64,000 nt of DNA. Origin: Typha latifolia (lineage: Eukaryota > Streptophyta > Magnoliopsida > Poales > Typhaceae). A model generated the notes under the pieces. The model was not told the DNA's origin. It searched no databases and saw only the letters and a program-made list of their open reading frames with translations. Shown here piece after piece: positions 1 through 11,212 of the stretch; the stretch's first letter is position 1, and every line of letters begins with the position of its first letter. The stretch lies in assembly GCA_019914945.1 (NCBI GenBank), contig CM034108.1, forward strand, positions 7,636,001-7,700,000, read 5' to 3'. Both the position numbers and the translations under genes were made by a program.

Positions 1-275
1 TCGAACGCGCGATCGAACACGCCTGTCGGTATTTGCGAACGCGATGCAAGCGTTCACAGTGCGTTTGAACGCACCGCGTTCGAACGCACAGTACATTCTC
101 TTCATCACGTTCACAACCCCGTTCACAAACCGCGTTCGAACTCACTCCACCTGCGTTCGAATGCGACTTACAGAAAACTTATTTTAATGGAAATTAAACA
201 CTAAAACATGAAATAAAAACACTCCTAAAGTGAATCCATGCTCGAGATGACGTCGGTGAAGTCCGAATCGTATCA
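1..275 (-). repeat. A 3' LTR, partial
   Basis: The sequence matches the U3 start of the other A-type LTRs. It ends (plus-strand view) with ATCGTATCA at 275, the inverted form of the LTR start TGATACGAT. Positions 1-170 hold the GCGTTCGAACGC-type palindrome cluster. The remainder of the LTR lies left of the window. Confidence 0.9.
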
Positions 276-300
276 ATCCACCACGCTTCCGCAACCTTGT
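276..300 (-). other. A polypurine tract region
   Basis: This is the internal end next to the 3' LTR. On the minus strand it reads GCGGAAGCGTGGTGG (292-278) and then AT before the LTR. It is mostly purine, as expected for the plus-strand primer. The same 15 bases precede the 3' LTRs of G and K, and a close variant precedes that of B. The 15-mer also equals an internal stretch of plant initiator tRNA-Met as I remember it; see findings. Confidence 0.65.
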
Positions 301-967
301 CCTCAAGGTTTGAAGTTTGTGAAGCGATCTTGGAACTCTGACTTAAGTTCCTCCATGGTATGATCTTCTGCATTGGTTCCCCACATATCTGAGGATATAG
401 GAAATGCTGGTGCTGAAAGAGAGGCAAGCTCACTTGTGTCCGGTTGGCGTGAAATAGCATCGGCGGCTCGATTTTCAATCCCCTTTTTGTAGACTAATCG
501 TAGTCATACCCAAGGAGTTTCGTGACCCACCGTTGTTGGGCTAGGGTGTGCACACGTTGCTCCATGAAGTATGGTAAGCTACGCTGGTCCGTGGGGATAG
601 TAAACCGTTGGCCAATCAAGTAGGGTCGCCATTTGGTGACGGCGTGTAGAATCGCTAGCATTTTGCGCTCGTAGGTAGATAGCTGTCGCGACTGACTTGA
701 CAATGCTTTGCTCATATATGCCACGGGTCTGCCCTCTTGCATCAAAACTGCTCCAATACCCTCACCCGAAGCATCGCACTCCACCACAAAGGGCTTGCCA
801 AAATCTGGTAGTGCTAGAACCGGAGCTGTAGACATAGCTGTCTTCAAGGCTTCGAAGGCCTTCGTTGCTTTGCCCGTCCATTGAAACCCACCTTTTCTGA
901 GTAAGGAGGTCAGCGGGGCAGCAATTTTGCCATAGTTGGCAACAAATCGCCGGTAGTACCCTGTCAA
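301..967 (-). pseudogene. A RNase H and collapsed end of pol
   Basis: RNase H (967-494) hydrolyses the RNA strand of the RNA/DNA hybrid during reverse transcription. The segment starts with TGYYRRFVANYGKIAAPLT, the connection after RT, then FVVECDASGEGIGAVLMQEG with the first catalytic Asp, SKALSSQSRQLSTYERKMLA and ENRAADA at the end. After the last motif a short tail (SSDMWGTNAED, then MEELKSEF) leads to the stop before the polypurine region. The tail looks like the last helix of a chromodomain joined to the start of integrase, with everything between them gone. A stop interrupts the frame near 965. Confidence 0.85.
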
Positions 968-1720
968 TCAAAGGAATCCCCTCAATTCCCTCTGATTAGT
1001 AGGAATCGGCCAATCCACCATATTCTTGATCTTGCTTGGGTCGGCTTCCACTCCTTTTACAGAGATTATATGCCCCAAGTACTCCACTCTTGACTCTCCC
1101 CAAAGACACTTGCTCATCTTAACTTTTAGCTAGTTTTGTCGCAAGATATTTAATACCTCCCGCACGTGCCACAAGTGCTCACTCCAATTCCTGCTGTATA
1201 CTAGAATATCGTCAAAGAAGACGAGCACGTACCGACGCAAGAGTGGGCGGAAGAGGTCATTCATCAGCCCTTGGAAGGTGGCCGGTGCATTGGTGAGCCC
1301 AAACGGCATGACTCGGAACTCATAGTGGCCATCGTGAGTTCGGAACGCCATTTTGTGTACATCTTCAGGGTCGACTCGGATTTGATGGTATCTCGCTCTT
1401 AAGTCAAGTTTGCTGAAGTAGGCTGACCCTGTGAGCTCATCCAGCAACTCCTCGATCACCGGTATTGGATACAGGTCCTTGACAGTAATTGCATTCAAGG
1501 CTCGGTAGTCGACGCAAAACCGCCAACTCCGGTCTTTCTTCCGAACCAGCAGCACCGGCGATGAGTAGGCACTTCTACTCGGTTGAATAATCCCTTGCTC
1601 GAGCATTTCCTCCACCAATTTACTGATCTCTTCCTTCTAGACATGCGGGTACCGATAGGGTCGGACATTTGCAGGTTCAGCCCCTAGAATGATTTGGATG
1701 CGATGGTCATGACGACGGTT
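968..1720 (-). pseudogene. A reverse transcriptase
   Basis: The core (1618-1130) shows the usual Ty3/gypsy RT blocks: [72 protein letters not shown] and the catalytic [10 protein letters not shown] box near 1205. The glycine of the usual [10 protein letters not shown] block is replaced by Arg. Stops at about 1638 (in PHV-stop-KEE) and near 1128 break the frame on both sides. The region 968-1128 encodes the LGHIIS-type segment that joins RT to RNase H. Confidence 0.9.
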
Positions 1721-2431
1721 CGGTGGTAGTCCTCGGGGTTCCTTGAAGAGATCCTGAAACTCCTGCAGCAGCTCTTCCATGTCAGAGGCTACTTCCCTTG
1801 GTGGTGGATGTTCTGGTTCAACAACAGCCATTTGCAATAGTAGAGCTCGGTCCCCTACACAAGGAAAACCCACAAGTGGTTGCAATGTCGGCCCTTCTTG
1901 CGGTTGATTTCCATCCAGCAGCACCCTTCTTCCATTCCACCGAAATGGCAGTGTGAGGTTTGAGAAATCAAATGTTACGGGCCCCAAGCTTTGAAGCCAT
2001 TGAGTCCCCAAAACAATGTCGGCACCTCGCAAGGCCAACGGATAAAGGTCCAATGTGAAAGTTTGGCCTTGCACCTTCAATTCCACACCTCCACAAATAA
2101 AATCTGCTCACAATGTGGTGCCATCTCCGATCGTCACATCGAACCCTTCCGTGGGTTCTAACTCGAGCCCAATCTTCCTAAGGAGCCTCTTGTCAATGAA
2201 GTTGTGGGTGGACCCGGTGTCAATCAAGATTCTCACTGTGGTTTTCTTGACTACCCTGTTCACCCGCAAGGTCTTTGGCGCAGCTATCCCCGAATAGGCG
2301 TGGAGGGAGATTTCAGCTATCATGTCCTCCACGGGTTGCTCCTTAGCTTCTTCTCCTTGATGTCCAGCCACATCTGCACCTTCAGCTGCAAACTCATCCT
2401 CCGCTTCCTCCAATCCATCGATTAGCATCAC
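1721..2431 (-). pseudogene. A aspartic protease and linker
   Basis: The active-site motif LIDTGSTHNFID marks the retroviral-type aspartic protease that would cut Gag-Pol. Downstream, ADIVLGTQWLQSLGPVTFDF is the second conserved block of plant Ty3/gypsy proteases, followed by a linker that ends in NRRHDHRIQI just before RT. The frame changes near 2100, where the glycine-rich part between DGTTL and VQGQTF is broken. The copy is inactive, but the motif itself is intact. Confidence 0.88.
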
Positions 2432-3759
2432 CTATCCCATCGGTTTAGCGCAGCGATGCCCGGGTACAAACTTCTCATCACAACGGAAGCATAGGCCCTT
2501 GGCTCTTCTTTCTTCTACTTGGGCTGGTGTGAGTGCTCGTCCCGGACCTATAGGTGCATACTTCAAATCTTGGGATGGCTTCAAGGGTGCTCGAGGAGGT
2601 ACCACTGTAGCAGCAACCCTTGGTACTCCGATAGTATTTCCCGCCGCTATGTTTGGTTGAGCTTGATTGCGGCTTCCTTGGCTTGTCCAACTCGCTTCAG
2701 TGTATCTTCATGGCCCTATGTTTGTCTTCCATAAGCACCGCATCTTCGAAGGCCTCCTTTAAGGTTCTAGGCCTTAAAACCCTCACATCGGCTTGTATGT
2801 CACCCCGCGGCTCGGAGATGAAGATCTTTGTGAAGTTGCTGATCCATCCATGGTGGATGACATCGGCTACTAATCCTCTCAAATTCTTCTTGGTATGACC
2901 CAACCGTGGTCTTTTGCACCGTCTTTGAGAGGAGAGCATCAAAGTCTTCATATCCCGATGCTCCAAATCACCGTGTGATATCGGCGCAAAATTCAGCCCA
3001 AGTTTCGATAGCCTCAGTGGCATTGGCTGCTCGAAACCAATGAAGCGCCGCATCCTCAAGGTGGAAGCTTGCAAGCGTCACCTTGTACTCTTCCGCCGTT
3101 CCTTGGTAGGCAAAGAATTGCTCCGCCCTATACAACCAATCGATCGGGTCGCCACCTTTGAACTTGGGGAATTCGAGACGCACGACTTGTCCACGGATGT
3201 CATCTCGTTCCGGATCATGTCCTTGTCTAACTGGGGGAGGATGCACCATGAAGGGTTGATGATCCCTCCTTCGGTTTTGATTAACTTGCCGTGGTTCCGA
3301 ATCGTATTGACCCGCCCACGGATCTTGATCTCCAAGGCGGTCTCCATAGTGGTTCACCCGTCGGATGGGTTCACACCGCAACCGGACCTGGTGTAACCAT
3401 CCTTGCTTGCCTCTGCCCATAGGGTGGTGGTAGCAGCGGCTCGTGTGGTTGCAAAGGCTGAACCGGTGGCGGTGGGTTCAAGGGGTGGACTCGCGTCGTG
3501 GGGTCGATGGTGCTTTCCCGTTCGCCATTGCTTCCCTTGTCGCCCGTAGTTCCCACATCATCTCCATCATCATCTGGTTGTTGATGGCCATTTGCTCTGA
3601 AAGAGACCCCAACACGGCTTGAACGCTAGGTTCTTCCGTATTCTGATTAGATCGGGCGGTTCCACGGGTGGAAGTCCCTGCAATCGTTTCTCCCTCCTCT
3701 ATTGGGAGAATCTCTTCTTCATCATCTCGCCGTGCAGCCTTGGATCTGGTTGTCGTCAT
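2432..3759 (-). pseudogene. A gag
   Basis: The ATG at 3759 begins MTTTRSKAARRDDEEEILPI, shared with G, J and K. A one-base loss in a run of C near 3480 shifts the frame in the proline-rich segment. The capsid-like domain (retrotransposon gag family) is at about 3225-2970 (LEFPKFKGGDPIDWLYRAEQ, FHLEDAALHWFRAANATEAI), and further damage lies at 2960-2820. A zinc-knuckle-like Cys/His segment (CDEKFVPGHRC) is at about 2490-2450. Gag would assemble the cytoplasmic particle that packages element RNA. Confidence 0.88.
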
Positions 3760-3785
3760 TGGAAGCGCTTATCTGAGGAACGGTG

Positions 3786-3797
3786 GCTCTGATACCA
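3786..3797 (-). other. A primer binding site (initiator tRNA-Met)
   Basis: On the minus strand this reads TGGTATCAGAGC, complementary to the 3' end of plant initiator tRNA-Met. It lies 3 nt from the 5' LTR. A second, decayed copy (TGGTATCGGAGC) lies at 3839-3828, inside what I call the LTR. Confidence 0.88.
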
Positions 3798-3800
3798 ACT

Positions 3801-4692
3801 TAGTACGATCACGCCTCTGGCTATGGAGCTCCGATACCAGCTTGATACGATCTCGCCTTTTTGGTGAAGGGTCGATCTGTTCCAATTCTTGATCTGGACT
3901 AGATCTGACACGGAACTTTGAAATAAGATCCCGAAATATGCCGCCATCGGATCGGCGTGAACCTTTGATATGTTGTAGCCCCAGAAAAGAGCTTTCCAAC
4001 AAATCTAGTTTCAGGTGAATCGGATGTGGGGATCTTGAGATATCGTCCGATTTGTGGACAAAGGTCAGATGGTCTGTTTTGGATCCGTGGATGGAGGCAC
4101 GTGATCCTAGGTAATGGTGGTTGAAGGTGGACCGGCGTTAATGTGGTTAGCCCTAAGGGACTAGGGTGATTAGCCGGACGAGGGAGGTTAGAAGCGGCGT
4201 CGCCGGGGATTGAGAGAACGGGAGCGAAGAAGACGAAGGAGGCAAGGCAAAACTCAATCTCAATAATCAACAATCAATTTGGTTGCCTACCATACCACAT
4301 CCTTTTATAGGCTGACCAACAACTCAAATTAACCCTAAAAACACAATTTTCGTCGACCGCATTCGAACTCGCCCGACCGCGTTCGAACGCACCGAGTTCG
4401 CTCTTCTGGATTTGCGAACGCGATGCAGGCATTCGAACGCGCAATCAAACATGCCTGTTGGTATTTGCGAACGCGATGCAGGCGTTCACAGTGCGTTCGA
4501 ACGCACAGTACATTCTCTTCACCACGTTCACAACCCCGTTCACAAACTGCGTTCGAACTCACTCCACCCGCGTTCGAACGCGACTTACAGAAAACTTATT
4601 TTAATGGAAATTAAACACTAAAACATGAAATAAAAACACTCCTAAAGTGAATCCATGCTCGAGACGACGTCGGTGAAGTCTGAATCGTATCA
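3801..4692 (-). repeat. A 5' LTR
   Basis: It runs from TGATACGATTCAGACTTC at 4692 to a mutated end (GATCGTACTA) at 3801, about 892 bp. A TATA box lies at 4309-4303, with the palindrome array upstream. The U5 end is compound: an older end (GGCGAGATCGTATCA) at about 3857-3843, a fossil PBS, and then the outer end. The same compound structure is seen in J and L. Confidence 0.88.
4360..4595 (-). repeat. U3 CpG-palindrome array (A)
   Basis: About ten imperfect copies of the palindrome GCGTTCGAACGC and its relative GCGTTCGCAAATACC occur upstream of the TATA box. The array is shared with B, D, E and F, although the rest of those LTRs has diverged. Confidence 0.85.
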
Positions 4693-5564
4693 ATTACATC
4701 ATGATCTACAACTTTTGTATTCATCGTTTCTTTATATTAGGAATCTATCTATGGCAAAATGAATAATTCCTAGTTTAAATATGAAATTTTGAATTATAGT
4801 CAGAATTTTGTACTTAAACACAAAATTTTGTACTTAAACCCAGAATATCAATTCTGCATAGTTTCAGAAAAATATTTAAAAGATAATTATCTGATGTCTA
4901 AAAATTATGAAATAAATTAGATAAAATCGATGACTTCATCATCTACAATTTTTGTATAAGAGTTTCCCTAGATTATGAATCTATCTGCGGCATAATGAAT
5001 AATTCCTAGTTTAAGTATGAAATTATATGTCTAAGTACGAAATTATAATTGTAATTCATAAGATTTTTAAGTAGAAACTGTAATTTATTTGCAGCATAAA
5101 TTAAGTTCTCTTTTTAAAATATTGATTCTAATCATAATTCATAAGTTTTTGAAGCATAGATTAAGTCTCTCTGTTATTTATGTAAATTATAATGACAAAA
5201 TATGTAAATACCGCAGTGTATAAAAAGTGTTTAGAAAAAACAACAAAAGTTGTTAAAAAATAACAAACATTGTTTTGCTTTTCTTCTTCTTCTTGTGCTA
5301 ATGCTGGTTTTTCTTTCTTCGTTTTTGTTTTCTTCTTTTTATTTTGTTATTTCTTTTTCTTAATTTTCTACTACTATTTTTTTCTATACAAGTCTATTTA
5401 ATAGCTCTTTTATTAATATAGTAAGAGACTAATTAGAGATAGTTTAAATAAATAAAAACTTAATAAATTAATATTTTAAAAAGAGAACTTAATCTATATT
5501 GCAAATAAATTACAATACCTACTTAAAACTATGAATTACTATCAAAATTTCATACTTAAACTAT
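4693..5564. repeat. AT-rich dispersed repeat with inverted segments
   Basis: No coding sequence is apparent. The stretch carries recurring motifs such as TTTAAGTATGAAATT, AATGAATAATTCCTAGTTT and AAACTATCTCTAATT that appear in both orientations here and again in 13888-14550 and 15541-20690. It looks like the broken left part of the same array. Confidence 0.75.
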
Positions 5565-5645
5565 AACACAAAAAAAAAAATGCACGTGCACCCCTTTCTT
5601 TTCCCCCTCCTTTATTCTCTCTCTCTCTTCTCTCCTTTCTTCTCT

Positions 5646-6300
5646 TGATGCGATCTGAGTCTAATTGGATCAATTCACGAAGACATTGGGCTCGATTGAT
5701 CAATTTTATTTATCTTTTAATTATTTCATGACATAAGCCTTTTAGGCAAGTCTAGTTTAGTTATGTGAGCCATTAAGGCAAGTCGAAATAAGTTATGCCG
5801 ACCTTTAAGGTAAGTCTAATTAAGTCATGTCTTAGGGCTAGTTCGAGTAAGACTCATTGTACTCCACCTTTATATATAGAGGGGCAGGGCTTCTTTGTTA
5901 AGCATCCAAGTATTGAGAATTAATTGAGTTTAGCTATTTTCTTATTACCGTATTTGCTATTTTTTCATAGACGTTAAATCGTCTTTACCTTTCTAGGAGT
6001 ATATCATAGTTGTAAAACCTCCAAAGCTTCCAAATCCTAGCCACCACTTTCCTCTAACAACTACCATCCTCAGGGCCGTCCACCACTACCCTTGGCCGTC
6101 CGCCACGCTCCGACGACCGCCGCAACGTCGGATATTTACCGTTTAGCCCTATTCTGACCTATCTCAACTGTTTTATCTTTAACTTTTCATCCCGACCTTT
6201 GATTTAGATGAAACTAGATCCATTAGAACCCTAACTCATGAGGCTACTATGTTTTTATAAGTTTCCTACATTCGGATCAGTCCAGATCTAGTTCGTAACA
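5646..6300 (+). repeat. LTR-like unit N (probable solo LTR)
   Basis: It starts TGATGCGATC, ends TTCGTAACA, and has a TATA-like TTTATATATAG near 5870. Its second half (about 5930-6300) resembles the C LTR read on the minus strand at 22997-23400: both share TTTCTAGGAGTATATCATAG and the GATATTTACCG region. The flanks TCTCT (5641-5645) and TCTCC (6301-6305) would be a decayed 5-bp TSD. Three short repeats containing AAGGCAAGTC-like sequence lie at about 5740-5820. Confidence 0.6.
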
Positions 6301-7753
6301 TCTCCCACCTTTAGCTGCCATTAGCCTCTTGTGGTTTTTGCCGCTTCGAAATGCTGCCGAAGCTTGCCATCGATGCCGACTAATCAACTAGTAAGTGCTC
6401 TACCCCCTCTTGTAGTTAATTTTCAGTTAATTTGGGCTTGATCATGTTTTCTTTCATTTTCTTCCCCTTTCGGCCTCGTTAGCGTTTTGGTCAGCCGACA
6501 ACCACGGTTGCCATCGTGCCGGTCCGCTCGTGAAGCTCTCTCGGTTACTGCCCTTATTAGGCTCTCCTTGCCTCTATGCGACGTTGCGCATCGAGGCTTA
6601 TTTCAACGGCCTTATGAGCTATTTTGACAACTGTGGGGTGCTCGCATTTGAGCCCTCATGGCCGGAGCCACTGGGCGTCCCCTCGCCTTGGTTGGCGGCC
6701 AAGACGAGGTCGATTCTCGCCGCCGGCTGCCTCTGGCAGCTGGGCTTCCTCTCAGCTAGCTTGTTGGCTGCCGGGTTCATCGACAGTCGCCCCTCTTCTC
6801 CCACCACCGATGGGGTTCTTGCCGTCTTCCCCACTAGTAGGGTAGGCACCGTGGGTGCCTTCCTCCACCGGCAGGGCATCGACCAACCTATTGGCCCCGG
6901 CTACCGGTGGCGGTGACCATCGATAGCCGTCCTCCCTTCCTCCTTCCTTTCAGTCGAGGTGAGGAAGGAGGGAGGGGCTGGCGCTTGGAGCTAGGGCTGG
7001 GTGCAACCAGCCCGAGTCTAGGTCATGCTGGGTGCAGCCCAACTCGAGTGTCGGGTCAAACTCTAGTTGGGTGTAGCCAACTCGAGTGCTGGGTCGGGCC
7101 GGGTGTGACCCAGTCCAAGTTTTGGGTCGAGCTGGGTGCGGCCTAGCCTGGGGCCCGTGTGTCAGGTTGGGTGTGACCTAGCCTGGGCCTGCGTTCTAGG
7201 TTTGGCTAAGGGCAGCCCAACCTCGGCCCGAGTTCTAGGTTGGGCTAGGTGCGGCCCATCCCGTGCTCTACAGTGTGGCTGGGCTGCATGCAACCCAGCG
7301 CATGTAGGGCGGCCCAGTCCAAATTGAGGCTTGGTTGGGCTCTAGCCCAACCCATATATTTTTCTGGTTAAGTTGGGCTTTGGGCCAACTTTTGGTGGGT
7401 CTATTTTGGCTTTGTGTTGGCTAAATAGAGTAGTTACCCGCTAGTTATCTCTTTAAATAATGTCATTATTTAATTATTTTAATGTTGGCAATCGGGTGCC
7501 TTTATTAATCAATGATTTTAGCTAATGGTAGTGTTTTCTACATTAATTTTTTTGTAAATTAATCTTAATGAGCTAGACCATGGCTTGAGAGTGCCATTAC
7601 AAATAACTCATAATAGGAGCTAGCTCCAATTGGATATTAGCATTTGGTTATTATAATTCAGGATTAATTCAATTTTATCAATTGAGTCGATGATCTGGGT
7701 GTATCTATATTAATTGCTCCTACTAGAGAATTATTATAGATACTGTAGCAAAT
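6301..7753. other. GC-rich to AT-rich non-coding part of M
   Basis: Positions 6450-7340 are GC-rich and have open frames on both strands. None shows a recognisable domain, and the composition alone explains them. Positions 7440-7753 are AT-rich with nothing recognisable. The sequence resumes at 13405 beyond element B. Confidence 0.5.
6985..7345. repeat. Degenerate GC-rich minisatellite
   Basis: Roughly ten degenerate copies of a unit of about 35-40 bp with the core TTGGGTGCAGCCCAACTCGAG follow one another. TTGGGCT/AGCCCAA pairs give it local dyads. Confidence 0.65.
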
Positions 7754-8675
7754 TGTTAGGGCTCTAATACTAAATGATAAGCTCTAGTACCAAATGATAG
7801 GCTCTGATACCAAATTGATAGGATCTGAAACCAAAAGATTAGCTACGAAACAATTCCTTAAGATCTAAATTTATTGCATGAATTAATCCGCACAACTGTG
7901 GAAAAATATTCTTCGGATATTCTCCGGTAGTTAGAAAATTGTAAAGCTAATTGCTTTGGATCCGTACCTTCCTAATCTACAACGTTCATATTTATGCCCT
8001 TCATAGATTTGAATTGTATCAGGGATGAAAATACGGAACAACATGGATGATGGTAGTGGTGATGGGTGGAGTGGATGTTAGGGTTATGAATGGGTATGGA
8101 GATGAGGGTGGATTGTAGAAGCGATTAAGGGAAGTAGACAAGGGGAACAAAGTGGTCGAGATCCCAAAGAAGAGGGATGGCTCGACAATCGAGGGAGATT
8201 AGAAGCGAGGAGAAACCTTGCCAATGGTAGATATGGAAGGATGGTGAAGACGGAGAGGGAAGTTTAGAAAGAAGATAGGAGGCAAGAAATCAATAATCTA
8301 GTAGCATAATGAAGTTGGCTGCCATCCATATATTTATAGAGGCTAGCCAACAAATCCTAAAACAATATGAAACCCAAATTCTAGAGGATTCCCGTCGATC
8401 GCGTTCGAACACGCCCGATCTCATTCGAACGCACCCGATCGCGTTCAAACACACTCAAGAATGCCCTTCTCTAGATCTGCGTACGCGACACAGGCGTTCG
8501 AACGCGAGCGTTCACAAGGCATTCACAAGGCGTTCGAACGCGAGCGCTCACAAGGCATTCACAAGGCGTTCGAATGCGTGCGTTCACAAGGCGTTCGAAC
8601 ACGACCTATAGGAATTTTATTTTAATAAAAATAAACAACTAATTAAATAAGAAAAGATCCTAACTAAGTGTATCA
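7754..8675 (-). repeat. B 3' LTR
   Basis: It matches 12561-13404 along its length and starts (minus view) TGATACACTTAGTTAGGATC at 8675. CpG-palindrome copies lie at 8398-8610; many carry CG to TG/CA changes. The U5 end holds a ladder of PBS-like units at 7761, 7781 and 7801, and a weaker one at 7821. Confidence 0.92.
7761..7833 (-). repeat. PBS-like ladder in B 3' LTR, 20-bp period
   Basis: GCTCTAATACTA (7761), GCTCTAGTACCA (7781) and GCTCTGATACCA (7801) are variants of the PBS complement spaced exactly 20 bp. A fourth, weaker unit starts at 7821. They belong to the LTR, since the TSD lies outside them. Confidence 0.85.
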
Positions 8676-9190
8676 GCCCACCACGCTTCCCCTACCTTGC
8701 CTCAAGGTGAAAAGTGTATCTCCAACTCTCATGTCACCTCATCAGATGGTTTGTCAAGCCACTCAACTAGAATCTCCATCTCCAATCTGGTACCATGTCG
8801 TCATCGACGCCTAGCAAGTACACGAACTAACTCTTCAATCTCTATCTCCTCCAATGGCTCCGGTAGAACTGATCCAACGATCTCATGACCTCCAATGCGC
8901 TCCCTCAGCAATGAAACATGGAAGACAGGATGCACTCTCGACCCCTCCGGCAGCTCCAAATGATATACAATCGGACCAATACGCTCCAACACCCGAATGC
9001 ATCTGCGGTCCAGCAGCAAATCGCCTCGATTCTCCAACTCTGGATGGCACTCCAGATCATCCAACACCTTCTGCAATAATCTCAAAACATTTGGGTCAAA
9101 GTACATGCATACCTCAACTTGTCAAGGAAGGGAAAGGTAGGAGAAGAATAGGCTGCAAGCTCAGCGATATCGGGTTGGCGCGATAGTGCA
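8676..9190 (-). pseudogene. B integrase remnant fused to its C-terminus and chromodomain
   Basis: From 9190 down the frame reads the RNase H to integrase spacer and the start of integrase (LLLDRRCIRV), then jumps to the integrase C-terminal module (ERIGPIVYHLELPEG, HPVFHVSLLRERIG) and a chromodomain (EILVEWLDKPSDEVT) that ends at the polypurine region. The zinc-binding HHCC and the D,D-35-E core are absent. At the joint, 8990-8997 (TTCGGGTG on the minus strand), both parents share the 8 bases: intact relatives have them after CIR (E, near 31770) and before LER (D, near 24525). Chromodomains steer integration to chromatin; this copy could not integrate by itself. Confidence 0.82.
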
Positions 9191-9870
9191 TCCGTCGTTC
9201 TATTTTTTATTCCCTTCTTGTATTGGATTTCATAATCATATCCCAGCAATTATATGACTCATCTTTGCCATGTCGGAGTGTATATACGCTGTCCCATAAA
9301 ATATGGAAGGCTCCTTTGATCGGTTCGGATAATGAATCGTCTACCGATTAAATAAGGCCTCCACTTTGACACCGCATGCAGAATTGCCAACATCTCTCTC
9401 TCTCGTAAGACGATAATTGCTGAGATTTTTGCAATAAAGCCTTTCTTAGATAGGCAATGGGATGTCCTTCTTGCATTAGTACAGCTCTTATGCCAACACC
9501 CGATGCATCACATTTAACAATGAATTTTTTGGTGAAGTTCGGTAGCGCTAGAACGGGTGTCGTCGTCATTGCTATTTTTAATTTTTCAAAGGCTGAAGTG
9601 GCTTCATCCGTCCATCTAAAAGAGTCATTCTTCAACAAAGAAGTGAGAGGAGTAGGGATCTTGCCATATCCGGCGATGAATTGACAATAATAACCAGTAA
9701 GCCCCAAAAATCCTCTCAATCCAGTGGTAGTAGTAGGAATAGGCCAAGCGGTCATGCATGCAACCTTTTGAGGATCCACCGCGACACCATTCACTGAAAT
9801 GATGTGGCCTAAATACTCCATCTTTGATACTCCCCATAGGCACTTGGACTTCTTGATCTTCAATTAGTTT
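9191..9870 (-). pseudogene. B RNase H
   Basis: The region carries the connection (LRGFLGLTGYYCQFIAGYGK), FIVKCDASGVGIRAVLMQEG with the first catalytic Asp, and SKA-type and SSYERE motifs. A frameshift near 9350 separates it from the end of the domain, which continues to about 9200 where the DALSRQ-type motif is recognisable. It would degrade the RNA template during reverse transcription. Confidence 0.85.
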
Positions 9871-10470
9871 TGCTCCAACAAATTCAGCACGTCCTCCAAA
9901 TACGCAATGCTTCAATTTAGTCTGCTATACACCAAAATATCGTCAAAAAATACCAAGACATACCTTCGCAAGAGAGGCCGAAATATATCATTCATGAGTC
10001 CTTGAAAGGTAGTTGGAGCATTGGTGAGACAAAAAGGCATCACTCGGAACTCGTAATGCCCATCTGGAGTTTGAAATGCAGTTTTGTGCACATCCGCCGG
10101 GTGAACTCTAATTTGATGATACCCGGCCCTCAAGTCAAGCAAACTAAATATAGTCGCTCCTGCAAGCTCGTCCAACAACTCCTCGATAGCCAGAATTGGA
10201 TACCGGTCCTTGAAGATAAATAGCGTTTAGTGCTCGATAGTTGACATAAAAATGCCATATCCTGTTCTTTTTTTCGCACCAAAAGCTTGGGGGATGAGTA
10301 TGAGCTATAACTTGGTTGTATGAGGCCTTGCTCCAACATTTCGGCTACCATCTTTGAGATAACTTCTTTTTGCACATGTAGATACCGATATGGTCTCACG
10401 TTCGCCGGTGCAGCCCCGGGTACAATCTCTATACGATTGTCCGCCGCTCTCCTCAGTGGCAACTCCTACG
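9871..10470 (-). pseudogene. B reverse transcriptase
   Basis: Blocks in order: [58 protein letters not shown] and [10 protein letters not shown] (near 9940). Small indels at about 10215-10265 disrupt the VDYRALNAI block. The FFDD box is intact. Confidence 0.87.
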
Positions 10471-11212
10471 GCTCCTCAAACAGTCCAGAAAAGTTATCTA
10501 ATAAATTAGACAATTCAATGGTAATACCTGATCTTGTTTGAGGCTCATCCCCTGCTAGACCTAACTAAAGAAGATAGGCCAAATCATACGCACAAGGCAG
10601 CCCCATCATAGGCTGCATTATAGGAATCGGCGAAGACCGAACACCATCAAGCCGCACATCGTTGTTTCCTTATTTATATTTCATCCACATGCTCTAGAAA
10701 TCAAATGTAACGGGTCCTAAACTTTGTAACCACTGAGCACCAAGGACAATGTCCACTCCTCGCAATACCAACGGATACAAGTCCACAATGATGTCGCGTC
10801 CTTGCACTCGTATAGCGACCTGGCAACACAAGCTCTCCGTCGTAAGCTTCGTGCCGTCTCCAATAGCAACGTCAAACCCCGTAGTCGGTTCGGCATCCAA
10901 ACCCAATCTCCTCACTAGCCTCTCGTCTAGAAAGTTATGTGTACTCCCCGAATCGATGAGGATGTGCACACAATACTTTCTAACGAGTCTGTCTATCAGT
11001 AACGTCCTCGGCGCGGAACTACCCGAATATGCATGCATCGATATTTCAGCTTGGATATCTTCCTCAACGCCCTCCTCAACGGTCTCCTCATGGGTCTCCT
11101 CTGGACACTCTCCATCATCAACTACCTCATCATCATCCTTAGGACCATCGATAAGCATCACACTCCCGATCGATTTAGAACATTGATGACGGGGAGGTGA
11201 AACACTCATCAC
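10471..11212 (-). pseudogene. B aspartic protease
   Basis: The active-site motif is LIDSGSTHNFLDERLVRRLG, with Ser in place of the Thr seen in A; both forms occur in this protease family. GADIVLGTQWLQ-like sequence (here GVDIVLGAQWLQSLGPVTFDF, 21 residues in the genome, motif VLGAQWL) follows. An acidic segment (KDDDEVVDDGE) precedes the domain, as in the A family. Confidence 0.85.

Larger units (their letters stand above)
1..4692 (-). mobile_element. Ty3/gypsy LTR retrotransposon A, integrase-less
   Basis: Read on the minus strand the order is 5' LTR (4692-3801), PBS, gag, aspartic protease, reverse transcriptase, RNase H, polypurine region, then a 3' LTR that runs off the left edge of the window. 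The protein order is that of Ty3/gypsy. Every coding part has stops or frameshifts, so the copy cannot make full Gag-Pol. Between RNase H and the 3' LTR there is room for only about 70 codons, so integrase and most of a chromodomain are missing. The same shortened end is found in the plus-strand copies G/J and K, so the deletion belongs to the family. The outer 5 bp on the right are ATTAC; the matching left flank is outside the window. Confidence 0.92.

Noticed and set aside
6530..7330. Open frames in the GC-rich part of M
   Set aside because: They cross a degenerate minisatellite and show no recognisable family; composition explains the lack of stops.
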